From an uncultured Eubacteriales bacterium (lineage in GTDB: Bacteria > Bacillota > Clostridia > Lachnospirales > Lachnospiraceae): a stretch of 59,113 bases of DNA. The position numbers and the translations under genes were made by a program. The DNA lies in the NCBI GenBank assembly GCA_949292785.1, contig CASFBK010000018.1, forward strand, positions 1 to 59,113, given 5' to 3'. Shown piece by piece: positions 34,641-43,548 of the stretch. The notes below the pieces were generated by a model, which was not told the origin of the DNA, ran no database searches, and saw nothing but the letters and a program-made list of their open reading frames with translations. How positions within the stretch are numbered: the first letter of the stretch is position 1; each line of letters opens with the position of its first letter.

Positions 34641-35987
34641 ATGGGATTAATTAAGGCAGCCGTACAGGCAGTTGGAGGAGCATTAGCAGATCAGTGGTTA
34701 GAAGTCTATGAACCGGATGATATGGGGGATCAGACCGTCTTTACCAGAGGTGTGATGATACGAAAAGGACAGAATACAAAAGGAACAGATAATACAGTAT
34801 CCAATGGTTCTGTGATTCATGTATATGACAACCAGTTCATGATGCTGGTGGATGGTGGTAAAGTGGTAGATTATACCGCAGAGCCGGGATATTACAAGGT
34901 AGATAATTCCTCTCTGCCGTCACTGTTTAACGGACAGCTTAAAGATACGGTGAAGGAATCCTTTTCCCGAATTAAATTCGGTGGACAGACCCCTACCCAG
35001 CAGAAGGTATTTTTCATCAATCTGCAGGAAATTAAGGGAATCAAGTTTGGTACACGTAATCCAATTAACTATTTTGACAGCTTCTATAATGCAGAATTAT
35101 TCTTACGTGCCCACGGAACCTATTCCATTAAGATTGTAGACCCACTTCGTTTTTATGCAGAGGCGATTCCAAGAAATAAAGATTATGTAGAAATCGGCGA
35201 TATTAACGAACAGTATCTGTCTGAGTTCTTAGAAGCATTGCAGACCTCCATTAACCAGTTGTCTGCTGACGGTATGCGCATTTCCTTTGTATCCTCTAAG
35301 GGACGTGAGCTGAGTAAATATATGTCTCAAACGTTAGATGAGGACTGGAATCAAATGCGTGGTATGGAAATTCAGGCAGTAGGTATTGCAAGTATTTCCT
35401 ATGATGAAAAGTCTCAGGAATTAATCAACAGCAGAAATGAAGGTGCCATGTTAAGTGACCCTGCCATTGCACAGGGATATATGGTAAAAAATCTTTCTCA
35501 GGGAGTAAAAGATGCCGGTTCTAACAGTGCTGGTGCCATGACAGGCTTTATGGGCGTAGGCATGGGTGCTTCCGCTATGGGAGGTATGATGAGCGGATTC
35601 TCACAGATGAATCAGAATCCACAGGCACAGATGCCGAATCAACCGCAGCCTCAGAATCCACAAGATTTTCATGTGGGAGGCGCAGCCGCTGCAGGAACAA
35701 CAGTTACGGCAGGAGCAGTGAATGGAGCTGCAGGAACAACGAGTGTAGCAGGAGAGTGGAGCTGTGAGTGCGGAGCAGTAAATACCGGAAAGTTCTGTAG
35801 CGAATGTGGAAAACCAAAGCCGATAATCAATACCGAGTGGACTTGTGAGTGTGGAACCATAAATACCGGAAAATTCTGCTGCGAGTGCGGAAAACCAAAG
35901 CCGGCAGACAGCGGAGAGTGGAGTTGTGAATGTGGAGCGACAAATACCGGAAAGTTCTGCAGCGAATGTGGAAAACCAAGAGCATAA
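34641..35987 (+). CDS. SPFH-domain protein with three C-terminal zinc ribbons (YdjI-like)
   Basis: 448 residues with an AGGAGG RBS. The N-terminal ~290 residues match the SPFH/'virion core' group (LADQWLEVYEPDDMGDQTVFTRGVMIRKGQ, QQKVFFINLQEIKGIKFGTRNPINYFDSFYNAELFLRAHGTYSIKI, SRNEGAMLSDPAIAQGYMVKN). A Gly/Met/Gln-rich linker follows. The last ~75 residues hold three near-identical ribbons, each EWxCECGAxNTGKFCxECGKPK. B. subtilis YdjI has the same SPFH plus ribbon layout and recruits PspA to the membrane with YdjG and YdjH. Homologs of those two follow here, but no pspA is present. Three ribbons is more than the single one I would expect. Confidence 0.85.
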   Translation: MGLIKAAVQAVGGALADQWLEVYEPDDMGDQTVFTRGVMIRKGQNTKGTDNTVSNGSVIHVYDNQFMMLVDGGKVVDYTAEPGYYKVDNSSLPSLFNGQLKDTVKESFSRIKFGGQTPTQQKVFFINLQEIKGIKFGTRNPINYFDSFYNAELFLRAHGTYSIKIVDPLRFYAEAIPRNKDYVEIGDINEQYLSEFLEALQTSINQLSADGMRISFVSSKGRELSKYMSQTLDEDWNQMRGMEIQAVGIASISYDEKSQELINSRNEGAMLSDPAIAQGYMVKNLSQGVKDAGSNSAGAMTGFMGVGMGASAMGGMMSGFSQMNQNPQAQMPNQPQPQNPQDFHVGGAAAAGTTVTAGAVNGAAGTTSVAGEWSCECGAVNTGKFCSECGKPKPIINTEWTCECGTINTGKFCCECGKPKPADSGEWSCECGATNTGKFCSECGKPRA

Positions 35988-36010
35988 GAGAAAGGCAAGG
36001 GTGAGTACCG

Positions 36011-37087
36011 ATGGGTGTTGTAAGTTATAAGTGTCCTCATTGTGGAGGAGAGCTGATTTTCAGTCCCACGACACAGAAGTACAAATGCGAGTATTGTCTT
36101 TCTGATTTTTCACAGGAAGAACTGGAGGCATTAAAGCCCGCAGAAGGCAGTGAGGAAAAGGTAGAAAATTACCAAGATAATTCAGAACGTAAAGAGAGTA
36201 AAACAGAAGAACAGGGCGAGGCAGTGGTTTACCACTGCCCAAGCTGTGGAGCGGAGATTGTAACAGAAGAGACTACTGCGGCGACCTTCTGCTATTATTG
36301 CCACAATCCGGTGGTGTTGTCCGGTCGTGTATCCGGGGAATTTTTGCCGGACAAGATTATTCCCTTTTCCATTGAGAAGAAACAGGCAACGGAAAAGTTC
36401 TTAGAATATGTACATAGTAAAAAGTTTGTTCCAAAGGCATTTTTCAATAAGCAGCAGATAGAGAAGATTTCCGGCGTATATTTTCCATACTGGATGGTAG
36501 ATATGGACCTGGAAGGCTCCTTGCAGGCGGAAGGAAAGAATCTACGTGTGTGGAGAAGCGGTGATACAGAATATACGGAGACCAAGGTCTATCGTGTAGA
36601 ACGAGAAGGTGCGGTTCATTTAGAGGATATTACCAAGAATGCGTTAAAAAAATCCAATGCACAGCTGGCAGAAGGTGTGCTGCCTTATGATGTCAGCAAG
36701 GTACAGAAGTTCCATATGGGATTTTTATCAGGCTTTCTGGCAGAAAAGCGTGACATTGACCGGACCGAGTTGAGCGCCCAGGTGCAGCGGGAGGCGGACG
36801 AATACGGTGAGAAAATTTTGCGGGGAACGGTAAATGGTTATTCTTCCATATCTGTCAAGAACTGTCACCTGAACCGTCAGAAGGAAAACTGGGATTATAT
36901 CATGCTTCCGGTCTGGACTGTTACCTATAAAGGAAGAAATGGAAAAATATATTATTATTCCATGAATGGACAGAATGGAAAGGTATACGGAGAACTTCCG
37001 ATTGATTATAAAAAGGTGTGGACACTGGGTGGAATTATTTCTGCTATCGTCCTGATTCTTGGATTGATTGGAGGGTATCTGTTATGA
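36011..37087 (+). CDS. TFIIB-type zinc-ribbon membrane protein (YdjG-like)
   Basis: 358 residues. Two zinc ribbons: CPHCGGELIF...YKCEYCLSDF near the start, and CPSCGAEIVTEE...CYYCHNPVVLSG near 75-105. The central domain has IIPFSIEKKQATEKF, VYFPYWMVDMDLEGSL and MLPVWTVTYKGRNGKIYYYSMNGQNGKVYGELPID. It ends in a single transmembrane helix (~335-357) and no tail. This is the layout of B. subtilis YdjG, which pairs with YdjH in the membrane. The stop overlaps the start of the TPM gene by 4 nt. It probably belongs to a membrane-stress complex. Confidence 0.85.
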   Translation: MGVVSYKCPHCGGELIFSPTTQKYKCEYCLSDFSQEELEALKPAEGSEEKVENYQDNSERKESKTEEQGEAVVYHCPSCGAEIVTEETTAATFCYYCHNPVVLSGRVSGEFLPDKIIPFSIEKKQATEKFLEYVHSKKFVPKAFFNKQQIEKISGVYFPYWMVDMDLEGSLQAEGKNLRVWRSGDTEYTETKVYRVEREGAVHLEDITKNALKKSNAQLAEGVLPYDVSKVQKFHMGFLSGFLAEKRDIDRTELSAQVQREADEYGEKILRGTVNGYSSISVKNCHLNRQKENWDYIMLPVWTVTYKGRNGKIYYYSMNGQNGKVYGELPIDYKKVWTLGGIISAIVLILGLIGGYLL

Positions 37088-37920
37088 GAAAGAGAAAACA
37101 AAAAGGTATGCTTCTCGTACTTTTATTGAGTTGTACAGTAGCAGTAGGAAGTGGATTTTCAGTATATGCCATTAATAGCCAGCTAACAGACCAGGCAGGA
37201 CTGCTGACGAATTCTGAAGCAGAAGAAGTAGAAGAAATGATAGAGGAACTGGAAGAGAAAACAGGCTGGGACATCATGGCGGTCACTACGGACGATGCAG
37301 AGGGCATGAGCGCCGAGTATTACGCAGAAAAGTGGTTTGATGATTATACCACCAGTGATGATGGCGTGGTTTGTCTTATTGACATGGACAATCGTGAGAT
37401 TCAGTACAAGACTTTTGGTGAGGCAATTTACTATTTTACGGATAATAGATGGAACCGTATTGTAGATGAGGCATACGAGTATGTAAGCGAGGAAGATTAC
37501 TACGGTACCTTCGAAACCATGCTGGAGGAAACCGATTATTATTATAATGCAGGAATCCCTTCTGACCAGTATACTTATGATGAGGACACGCATGAAGTAG
37601 TAAGATATGCTGATACCCATCGCAGTATTACTGTAATAGAGGCATTAATTGCGATTGTAGTTGCACTTGCGGCAGGTGGTATCACCGTGGGAGGAATCAT
37701 TGGTTCTTATCGTTTGAAGTTTGGCGGGTATAAATATCCGATTGAAAAGAACGGAAGTGTGCAGTTAAGGAAGAAGGAAGATACCTTTGTAAATCAATTT
37801 GTAACCCATCGGCATATACCGAAATCCAATGGAAGCAGTGGTGGCTCAAGCAGTGGAAGGAGTACCGTACATACTGGCGCCGGCGGAAGAAGTTCCGGTG
37901 GTGGCGGAAGAAAATTTTAG
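37084..37920 (+). CDS. TPM-domain membrane protein (YdjH-like)
   Basis: 278 residues from the ATG at 37084, which overlaps the previous stop (ATGA). The longer frame upstream is shadow. A signal or anchor helix (LLVLLLSCTVAVGSGFSVYA) precedes the TPM domain (~28-165): LTDQAGLLTNSEAEEVEEMIEELEEKTGWDIMAVTTDD and GVVCLIDMDNREIQYKTFGEAIYYFTD. A second helix lies at ~187-210, then a cytoplasmic part and a Gly/Ser tail ending SSGGGGRKF. It fits the YdjH family, partner of YdjG. The acidic TPM domain would face outside. Confidence 0.87.
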   Translation: MRKRKQKGMLLVLLLSCTVAVGSGFSVYAINSQLTDQAGLLTNSEAEEVEEMIEELEEKTGWDIMAVTTDDAEGMSAEYYAEKWFDDYTTSDDGVVCLIDMDNREIQYKTFGEAIYYFTDNRWNRIVDEAYEYVSEEDYYGTFETMLEETDYYYNAGIPSDQYTYDEDTHEVVRYADTHRSITVIEALIAIVVALAAGGITVGGIIGSYRLKFGGYKYPIEKNGSVQLRKKEDTFVNQFVTHRHIPKSNGSSGGSSSGRSTVHTGAGGRSSGGGGRKF

Positions 37921-37950
37921 CAATAAAATGCAGTAAAATAGAAAAAGGTG

Positions 37951-37979
37951 TTGCATTACAATAGTAAATATGCTAACAT
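37951..37979 (+). promoter_or_regulatory. Promoter of the threonine/aspartate-family operon
   Basis: TTGCAT (37951-37956), a 17-bp spacer, and TAACAT (37974-37979) with TGC before it. An inverted repeat CTGTGA-N13-TCACAG (37985-38009) lies at the expected transcription start and may be an operator. Confidence 0.65.
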
Positions 37980-38031
37980 CTTTCCTGTGAGCACAAATGT
38001 ATTTCACAGACAAACACGTCAGGAGGGCAAA

Positions 38032-38475
38032 ATGGAAGAAAAGACAAAATATTTTGTTCTGAAGAAGAAAGCCGTTCCTGAGGTATTGTTAAAAGTGGTT
38101 GAAGCAAAGAAGCTTTTAGAATCAGAGCGGGCTGAATCCGTCCAGGAAGCAACAGATATGGTCGGAATCAGCAGAAGCTCTTTTTATAAGTATAAGGATG
38201 ACATCTTTCCATTTCATGACAATGCCAAGGGAAAGACCATTACCATGGTGATTCAGATGGATGATGAGCCGGGTCTGCTTTCGGTGGTTCTGCGGATTGT
38301 AGCGGATTTTCATGCTAACATTCTTACGATTCATCAGAGTATACCGGTAAACGGAATTGCTTCGCTGACCTTAAGCGTTGATGTGCTGCCGGATACTAAG
38401 AATGTATCCCAGATGGTGGAAAACATTGAGCAACAGGAAGGCATACATTATTTAAAAATTTTAGCCAGGGAGTGA
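38032..38475 (+). CDS. ACT-domain regulatory protein (UPF0735/PheB-ThrR type)
   Basis: 147 residues from the ATG at 38032 with AGGAGGG 6 nt upstream. An upstream TTG extension (37948) has no RBS. The N-terminal half is HTH-like (LKVVEAKKLLESERAESVQEATDMVGISRSSFYKYKDDIFPF), and the C-terminal half is an ACT domain (TITMVIQMDDEPGLLSVVLRIVADFHANILTIHQSIPVNG). A B. subtilis relative (ThrR) has been reported to control threonine biosynthesis. Here the gene is 4 nt before hom, which fits. It may bind the inverted repeat at 37985-38009. Confidence 0.85.
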   Translation: MEEKTKYFVLKKKAVPEVLLKVVEAKKLLESERAESVQEATDMVGISRSSFYKYKDDIFPFHDNAKGKTITMVIQMDDEPGLLSVVLRIVADFHANILTIHQSIPVNGIASLTLSVDVLPDTKNVSQMVENIEQQEGIHYLKILARE

Positions 38476-38479
38476 CAAC

Positions 38480-39682
38480 ATGATCAAGATAGCAATTTTA
38501 GGTTATGGAACCATCGGTTCCGGTGTAGTAGAAGTATTACATACCAACAAAGAAAGCATTGCCAAGCGTGCAGGCGACGAAATCGAAGTAAAATATATTC
38601 TGGACTTACGGGATTTCCCGGGAGACCCAATGGCAGATAAGGTAGTACATGATTACGATATCATTGCCAATGACGAAGAAGTTCAGGTAGTAGTAGAGGC
38701 TATGGGCGGTGTAGAACCGGCATATACCTTTGTAAAAAGAGCATTGTTAGCAGGAAAGAATGTAACAACCTCTAATAAGGCATTGGTGGCAAAGCATGGA
38801 GCAGAGCTTCTTGCCATTGCCAAGGAGAATGATATTAATTTCTTATTTGAAGCAAGTGTAGGAGGCGGTATTCCGATTATCCGTCCATTGAATTCTTCTC
38901 TTACCGCAGACGAAATCGAAGAAATTACCGGTATCTTAAATGGTACAACAAACTATATGTTAAGCAAGATGACCTTTGAAGGACTGGAATTTGATGATGT
39001 ATTAAAAGATGCACAGTCCAGAGGTTATGCAGAGGCAGACCCCACCGCAGATATCGAAGGCTACGACGCATGCCGTAAGATAGCAATTTTGACTTCTCTG
39101 GTATGCGGTCAGCAGGTAGACTTTGAAGAAATCTATACCGAAGGAATTACCAAGATTACTGCAACAGATATCAAGTATGCTAAGGCAATGGGAAGAGTTA
39201 TCAAGCTGCTTGCTACCAGCAAAAAGGTGGGAGACAGCTACTATGCCATGGTAGCACCGTTTATGCTGTCGCAGCAGCATCCGTTATTTAGTGTCAACGA
39301 TGTATTTAATGCAATTTTTGTGCATGGAAATGTACTCGGAGATGCTATGTTCTATGGAAGCGGAGCCGGAAAGCTTCCTACCGCAAGTGCAGTAGTTGCT
39401 GATATTGTAGATATTGCAAAGCATTTACATAGAAATATTATGATTTCCTGGAGTTCCAAGAAATTGAATTTAATTGACTGCAAAAATGCAGAGAGCCGTT
39501 TCTTTGTAAGAACAACGGACAGCGAAGAAGCAGTAACATCTATCTTTGGTGACGTGGAATTTGTGAAGGTTCCGGAAATCAACGGAGAAGTTGGATTTTT
39601 GACAGGAGTCATGTCAGAAGAAGAGTTTGAAAATAAGTCTGCAGAGCTTAAGAACATGCTTCAGCGGATTCGTGTAGAATAG
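38480..39682 (+). CDS. hom: Homoserine dehydrogenase
   Basis: 400 residues. NAD(P)-binding GYGTIGSGVVEVL at the start, then NVTTSNKALVAKHG, EASVGGGIPIIRPL, ITGILNGTTNYML, RGYAEADPTADIEGYDACRKIAIL and YSGGAGKLPTASAVV-like GSGAGKLPTASAVVADIVD. These are the full set of family motifs. It reduces aspartate semialdehyde to homoserine, the branch point to threonine and methionine. The C-terminal tail (~320-400) looks like a short ACT-type regulatory region. Ten nt after it comes an ApgM-like gene rather than thrB. Confidence 0.95.
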   Translation: MIKIAILGYGTIGSGVVEVLHTNKESIAKRAGDEIEVKYILDLRDFPGDPMADKVVHDYDIIANDEEVQVVVEAMGGVEPAYTFVKRALLAGKNVTTSNKALVAKHGAELLAIAKENDINFLFEASVGGGIPIIRPLNSSLTADEIEEITGILNGTTNYMLSKMTFEGLEFDDVLKDAQSRGYAEADPTADIEGYDACRKIAILTSLVCGQQVDFEEIYTEGITKITATDIKYAKAMGRVIKLLATSKKVGDSYYAMVAPFMLSQQHPLFSVNDVFNAIFVHGNVLGDAMFYGSGAGKLPTASAVVADIVDIAKHLHRNIMISWSSKKLNLIDCKNAESRFFVRTTDSEEAVTSIFGDVEFVKVPEINGEVGFLTGVMSEEEFENKSAELKNMLQRIRVE

Positions 39683-39692
39683 AGGTTTGAAA

Positions 39693-40892
39693 ATGAAATA
39701 TGTAATCGTATTAGGAGACGGTATGGCAGACCGTCCCTTAGAAGAATTACAGGGGATGACCCCTCTGGAATATGCCAAAACACCGATAATGGACGAATTG
39801 GCGGCAATCGGAGAAATCGGAACCGTACATACCATTCCTGATGGAATGTCACCGGGAAGCGATACAGCAAATCTTTCTGTATTAGGATATGCACCAAGAA
39901 AATATTATTCCGGACGTTCTCCGTTAGAAGCACTGAGCATCGGGGTAGATATGAAACCTACCGATGTGTCCTTGCGCTGTAATATTGTTACGGTATCTGA
40001 GGAAGAAGAGAACTATGAGGATAAGACCATTATCGACCACAGTTCTGATGAAATCAGTACCGAAGATGCAGCAGTTTTGCTTGAAGCAGTCAGAAAAGAA
40101 CTGGAAACAGAGATATATAAATTTTATGTAGGAACCAGTTATCGTCATCTGCTGATATGGGATAAGGGAGAAGTGGTAGAGCTGACACCACCTCATGATG
40201 TACTGGGACAGAAAATCGGTCAGTATCTTCCAAAGGACGCTGCCTTAAGAGAAATGATGAAAAAGAGCTATGATATTTTGGTAAATCATCCCATTAATGT
40301 AGAACGCAGGAAGAAGGGACTGAACCCTGCCAATTCCTGTTGGTTCTGGGGAGCAGGAACAAGACCGGCACTGTCCTCCTTTGAAGAAAAGATGCACTTG
40401 CGTGGAGCCATGATTTCTGCCGTGGACCTGTTGAAGGGAATTGCGGTAGGAGCATCCATGAAAAATATTTCCGTAGAAGGTGCCAACGGCGGACTGCATA
40501 CCAATTACGAAGGAAAAGCCCAGGCAGCAGTAGATGTTCTGACAAAGGAAGACTACGATTTTGTTTATGTGCATGTAGAAGCGCCGGATGAAATGGGACA
40601 CCAGGGCAGTGTGGAAAAGAAAGTCCAGGCGATTGAAAACCTGGATGGAAAAGTAATTGCACCAATAAAGGCAGGATTAGAAGCCGCTGGTGTGGACTTT
40701 AAGATGCTGGTAATGCCGGACCATCCTACACCTATTTGTCTTCGTACCCATACGTCAGATGATGTACCGTACCTGATTTATGACAGTACGAAAAAGCAGC
40801 AGCACGATTGGAAGTATAATGAAAGAGAAGCAGCAGAAAGTCAATTCCATATCGCAGAAGGTCATAAAATGATTGAATATTTTATTGGATAG
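39693..40892 (+). CDS. ApgM-type phosphoglycerate mutase family protein, possible homoserine kinase analog
   Basis: 399 residues from the ATG at 39693 with AGAGG at 39681-39685. A TTG at 39687 is disfavoured. Metalloenzyme-superfamily features: VLGDGMADRP, GMSPGSDTANLSVLGY with the Ser that takes the phosphate, WFWGAGTRPALSSFEEK, VHVEAPDEMGHQG and VMPDHPTPICLRTHTSDDVP. Biochemically the family includes cofactor-independent phosphoglycerate mutase (archaeal type). In many bacteria a COG3635 gene lies between hom and other threonine genes without thrB, and has been proposed to phosphorylate homoserine. The context here (hom upstream, aspartokinase downstream) favours that role. No thrB or thrC is in the window. 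Confidence 0.8.
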   Translation: MKYVIVLGDGMADRPLEELQGMTPLEYAKTPIMDELAAIGEIGTVHTIPDGMSPGSDTANLSVLGYAPRKYYSGRSPLEALSIGVDMKPTDVSLRCNIVTVSEEEENYEDKTIIDHSSDEISTEDAAVLLEAVRKELETEIYKFYVGTSYRHLLIWDKGEVVELTPPHDVLGQKIGQYLPKDAALREMMKKSYDILVNHPINVERRKKGLNPANSCWFWGAGTRPALSSFEEKMHLRGAMISAVDLLKGIAVGASMKNISVEGANGGLHTNYEGKAQAAVDVLTKEDYDFVYVHVEAPDEMGHQGSVEKKVQAIENLDGKVIAPIKAGLEAAGVDFKMLVMPDHPTPICLRTHTSDDVPYLIYDSTKKQQHDWKYNEREAAESQFHIAEGHKMIEYFIG

Positions 40893-40928
40893 AAAAGTAG
40901 AATAGAGCATGGAATCCAGGAGGAAATT

Positions 40929-42134
40929 ATGCTGATAGTGAAAAAATTCGGCGGAAGTTCCGTAGCCGATAAGGAAAGAATTTTCAATGTTGCCAAAAGA
41001 TGCATCAAGGAGTACCAAAAGGGAAATGATGTGGTAGTTGTGTTATCTGCCATGGGAAAGACCACAGACCATCTGATTGAGATGGCGAGGGAAATTACCC
41101 CCAATCCATCCAAGCGAGAGCTTGATATGCTTCTTGCAACCGGCGAGCAGACGTCGGTGGCGTTGATGGCGATGGCAATGTCAGCCCTTGGAGTTCCGGC
41201 GGTATCCCTGAACGCGTTTCAGGTAGTGATGCATACTACTTCCAGATATGGTAATGCCCGTTTTAAACGGATTGACACAGAGCGGATTCGTCACGAACTG
41301 GAATCACGTAAGATTGTGATTATTACCGGCTTCCAAGGGGTCAATAAGTATGATGACATTACCACGCTGGGACGTGGCGGCTCTGACACCACAGCAGTTG
41401 CCCTTGCGGCGGCACTTCACGCTGATGCATGTGAGATATATACAGATGTAGAGGGCGTATATACTGCTGACCCCAGAATTGTGCCAAATGCCAGAAAGCT
41501 AAAAGAAATCACCTATGACGAAATGCTGGAACTGGCAACTCTTGGGGCAAAGGTATTGCATAACCGTTCCGTAGAGATGGCGAAGAAATACGGCGTGCAG
41601 CTGGTGGTTCGTTCCAGCCTTAACAATACGGAAGGAACCATTGTGAAGGAGGAAACAGACGTGGAAAGTATGCTGATTAGCGGTGTGGCAGTAGATAAAA
41701 ATGCAGCTCGAATTGCAGTTATCGGGGTAGAAGATATCCCCGGAATTGCCTTTAAGATGTTTGATTTGCTGGCAAAGCATAATATCAATGTAGACGTTAT
41801 CCTGCAGTCGATTGGAAGAGACGGAACAAAGGATATTTCCTTTACAGTGGCAAGAGATGATTTGCAGGAAGCAGTTGCAGTTTTGAACGAAAACAAAAGC
41901 CGTATCACAGCAAAGGAGATTCAATCCGATGATACGGTTGCAAAAGTATCAATCGTGGGTGCAGGCATGCAGTCTAATCCCGGTGTAGCAGCCCGGATGT
42001 TTGAAGCACTTTACAATGTGGGGATTAATATTCGCATGATAGCAACTTCCGAGATTCGTATTACCGTGTTGATTAACGAAGAAGATGTAGAAAAAGCAAT
42101 GCGTGCGGTACATGATAAATTTATGGAAGAATAA
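40929..42134 (+). CDS. lysC: Aspartokinase
   Basis: 401 residues with an AGGAGG RBS. Kinase domain: KKFGGSSVADKERI, VVVLSAMGKTTDHL, LLATGEQTSVALMAMAM, GFQGVNKYDDITTLGRGGSDTTAVALA and DVEGVYTADPRIV. Two C-terminal ACT domains are visible (~265-335 IAVIGVEDIPGIAFKMFDLLAKHNINVDVILQ; ~345-401 VSIVGAGMQSNPGVAARMFEALYNVGINIRMIATSEIRITVLI). It phosphorylates aspartate, the entry to lysine, threonine and methionine synthesis. The arrangement is that of the single-chain feedback-inhibited class. It is the last gene of the operon and a strong terminator follows. Confidence 0.95.
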   Translation: MLIVKKFGGSSVADKERIFNVAKRCIKEYQKGNDVVVVLSAMGKTTDHLIEMAREITPNPSKRELDMLLATGEQTSVALMAMAMSALGVPAVSLNAFQVVMHTTSRYGNARFKRIDTERIRHELESRKIVIITGFQGVNKYDDITTLGRGGSDTTAVALAAALHADACEIYTDVEGVYTADPRIVPNARKLKEITYDEMLELATLGAKVLHNRSVEMAKKYGVQLVVRSSLNNTEGTIVKEETDVESMLISGVAVDKNAARIAVIGVEDIPGIAFKMFDLLAKHNINVDVILQSIGRDGTKDISFTVARDDLQEAVAVLNENKSRITAKEIQSDDTVAKVSIVGAGMQSNPGVAARMFEALYNVGINIRMIATSEIRITVLINEEDVEKAMRAVHDKFMEE

Positions 42135-42165
42135 TTTGAAGTAAGAATAGTTTGAAGTAAGAATA
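42135..42165 (+). repeat. 15-bp tandem duplication after lysC
   Basis: TTTGAAGTAAGAATA at 42135-42149 is repeated at 42151-42165, starting right after the stop codon. Confidence 0.85.
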
Positions 42166-42168
42166 AAG

Positions 42169-42213
42169 AGGTAAGAAATGCAGGAGAGAGAAATTACATT
42201 TCTTACCTTTTTT
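42169..42213 (+). terminator. Terminator of the aspartate-family operon
   Basis: AGGTAAGAAATG (42169-42180) pairs perfectly with CATTTCTTACCT (42197-42208), followed by six T. Confidence 0.9.
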
Positions 42214-42226
42214 GAATACAAGTATT

Positions 42227-42667
42227 TTACAGAACATAATTTGCCAGAATATCCACATGCCATACAAGCAGTAGTACATTTTTTAGAATAAAATTCACCA
42301 CCATAATTCCAAGTGCAATCCAAAGATAAGCGTCCCGATAATGCAGTCCGATTGCTATTTTGTGTTTTGAGACACGTTCTATGGTCTGACTAATCAAAAA
42401 CCAGCCGCCAACAAATGCGGTATAGGGGACCAGAGGATGACAGACGAAAGAGTCCCACAGATGTCCGTGCAAAAGGGCGGAAATGGCACGGGTGCCGCCG
42501 CATCCCGGACAATAAATGCCGAAGAAGGTACGCAGAACACAAGGCGCATTCGTATTAAGAAGTGAAATGGGAAATATCTGGCAGGAGATGTATACAAGGA
42601 ACAGGATTCCTACCATAGACCAGCCAATGAGAAATAAAGCATTTTCTTCCTTTTTTCTTTCACGCAT
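42227..42667 (-). CDS. DUF2752 membrane protein
   Basis: 146 residues on the minus strand, starting MRERKKEENALF. The signature FFGIYCPGCGGTRAISALLHG (Cys-rich CPGCG followed by TRA and a loop) identifies DUF2752. About three membrane helices are present. An AAGGATG-type RBS lies before the ATG, and longer in-frame starts exist upstream (e.g. MIYIMRERK). Function of the family is unknown; members are common in Clostridia and Bacteroidetes. It is transcribed divergently from the DUF975 gene. Confidence 0.8.
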   Translation of the reverse strand: MRERKKEENALFLIGWSMVGILFLVYISCQIFPISLLNTNAPCVLRTFFGIYCPGCGGTRAISALLHGHLWDSFVCHPLVPYTAFVGGWFLISQTIERVSKHKIAIGLHYRDAYLWIALGIMVVNFILKNVLLLVWHVDILANYVL

Positions 42668-42732
42668 AATATAAATCATCCTTACTGTAAATATTGATAT
42701 CTTTTTTTGCAGTATAACGGTTCTGTTTGGAT

Positions 42733-42761
42733 TTGTCAAAAGAAAAAGAGTGTGATATACT
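42733..42761 (+). promoter_or_regulatory. Promoter of the DUF975 gene
   Basis: TTGTCA (42733-42738), a 17-bp spacer, and TATACT (42756-42761) with TGA before it (extended -10). Confidence 0.8.
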
Positions 42762-42792
42762 ACCTTTCATAAAAAGAATGGAGAGTATAGAG

Positions 42793-43548
42793 ATGAAACG
42801 AACATCAGCAGAATTAAAGAGAATGGCAAGAGAGAAATTGAGTGGACATTGGGGAATCATGATTGGAACCTATGTTTTAATGCTGCTTATCATATATGCC
42901 GTTGAAATACCGATTGTGTTTTTGATAAATGTAAGTAGGAATATGGAAGAACGTGTTGGAGTGGTAGCAGTCTTTAGCATAATTAGTATTCTAATTGGTC
43001 TTGCAGCTGTAATACTGCAGGCAGGAGTTGCAGGAATGCAGTTGAAATTGGCAAGAGGTCAGGAAATAAGTCTTGGAATGATGTTTACGCAGTTTACCAA
43101 TCGACCACACCGCTATATTTTAGGAAGTTTGTTGTTGGGAGTGATTGCAATGGTATGTTTTGCTCCCGGTTATGCATGTGCACTATATGGAACACTTTCC
43201 TGGAAGTATGGTTTAGCGGCAGTGGGAACGGTGCTGATGATTGCCGGAGGAATCGTATATATTATTTTAGTATTAAATTTTTCGTTAATCATATCTCTCT
43301 TTTTGGATGATGCTAAGATGGGAGTCATGGCGGCATATCGGGAAAGTGCACGATTAATGAAAGGAAATAAAGGACGTATTTTCTATATTATATTAAGCTT
43401 TATCGGTTGGATGTGTCTGGGAATGCTTTCCTTTGGAAGCGGTTTGTTGTGGGTGATTCCTTATATGCAGCAGACGCTGATACAATTTTATCTGGATGTA
43501 AAGGGAGAACTGGATGGTGGTCAGCAGGAAGAAGAAAAATATATTTAG
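42793..43548 (+). CDS. DUF975 integral membrane protein
   Basis: 251 residues from the ATG at 42793 with GGAGAG upstream. The N-terminus KRTSAELKRMAREKLSGHWG is the DUF975 signature. Six hydrophobic helices follow, plus the late motif MAAYRESARLMKGNKGRIFYIILSFIGW and YMQQTLIQFYLDVKGEL. The family is widespread in Firmicutes, has no assigned function, and is related in layout to glycerophosphodiester-phosphodiesterase membrane domains. Its stop overlaps the stop of the convergent minus-strand gene by 4 nt. Confidence 0.85.
   Translation: MKRTSAELKRMAREKLSGHWGIMIGTYVLMLLIIYAVEIPIVFLINVSRNMEERVGVVAVFSIISILIGLAAVILQAGVAGMQLKLARGQEISLGMMFTQFTNRPHRYILGSLLLGVIAMVCFAPGYACALYGTLSWKYGLAAVGTVLMIAGGIVYIILVLNFSLIISLFLDDAKMGVMAAYRESARLMKGNKGRIFYIILSFIGWMCLGMLSFGSGLLWVIPYMQQTLIQFYLDVKGELDGGQQEEEKYI

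Noticed and set aside
37951-38031. T-box leader before the aspartate-family operon
   Set aside because: The leader is only ~50 nt long and has no T-box core sequence.
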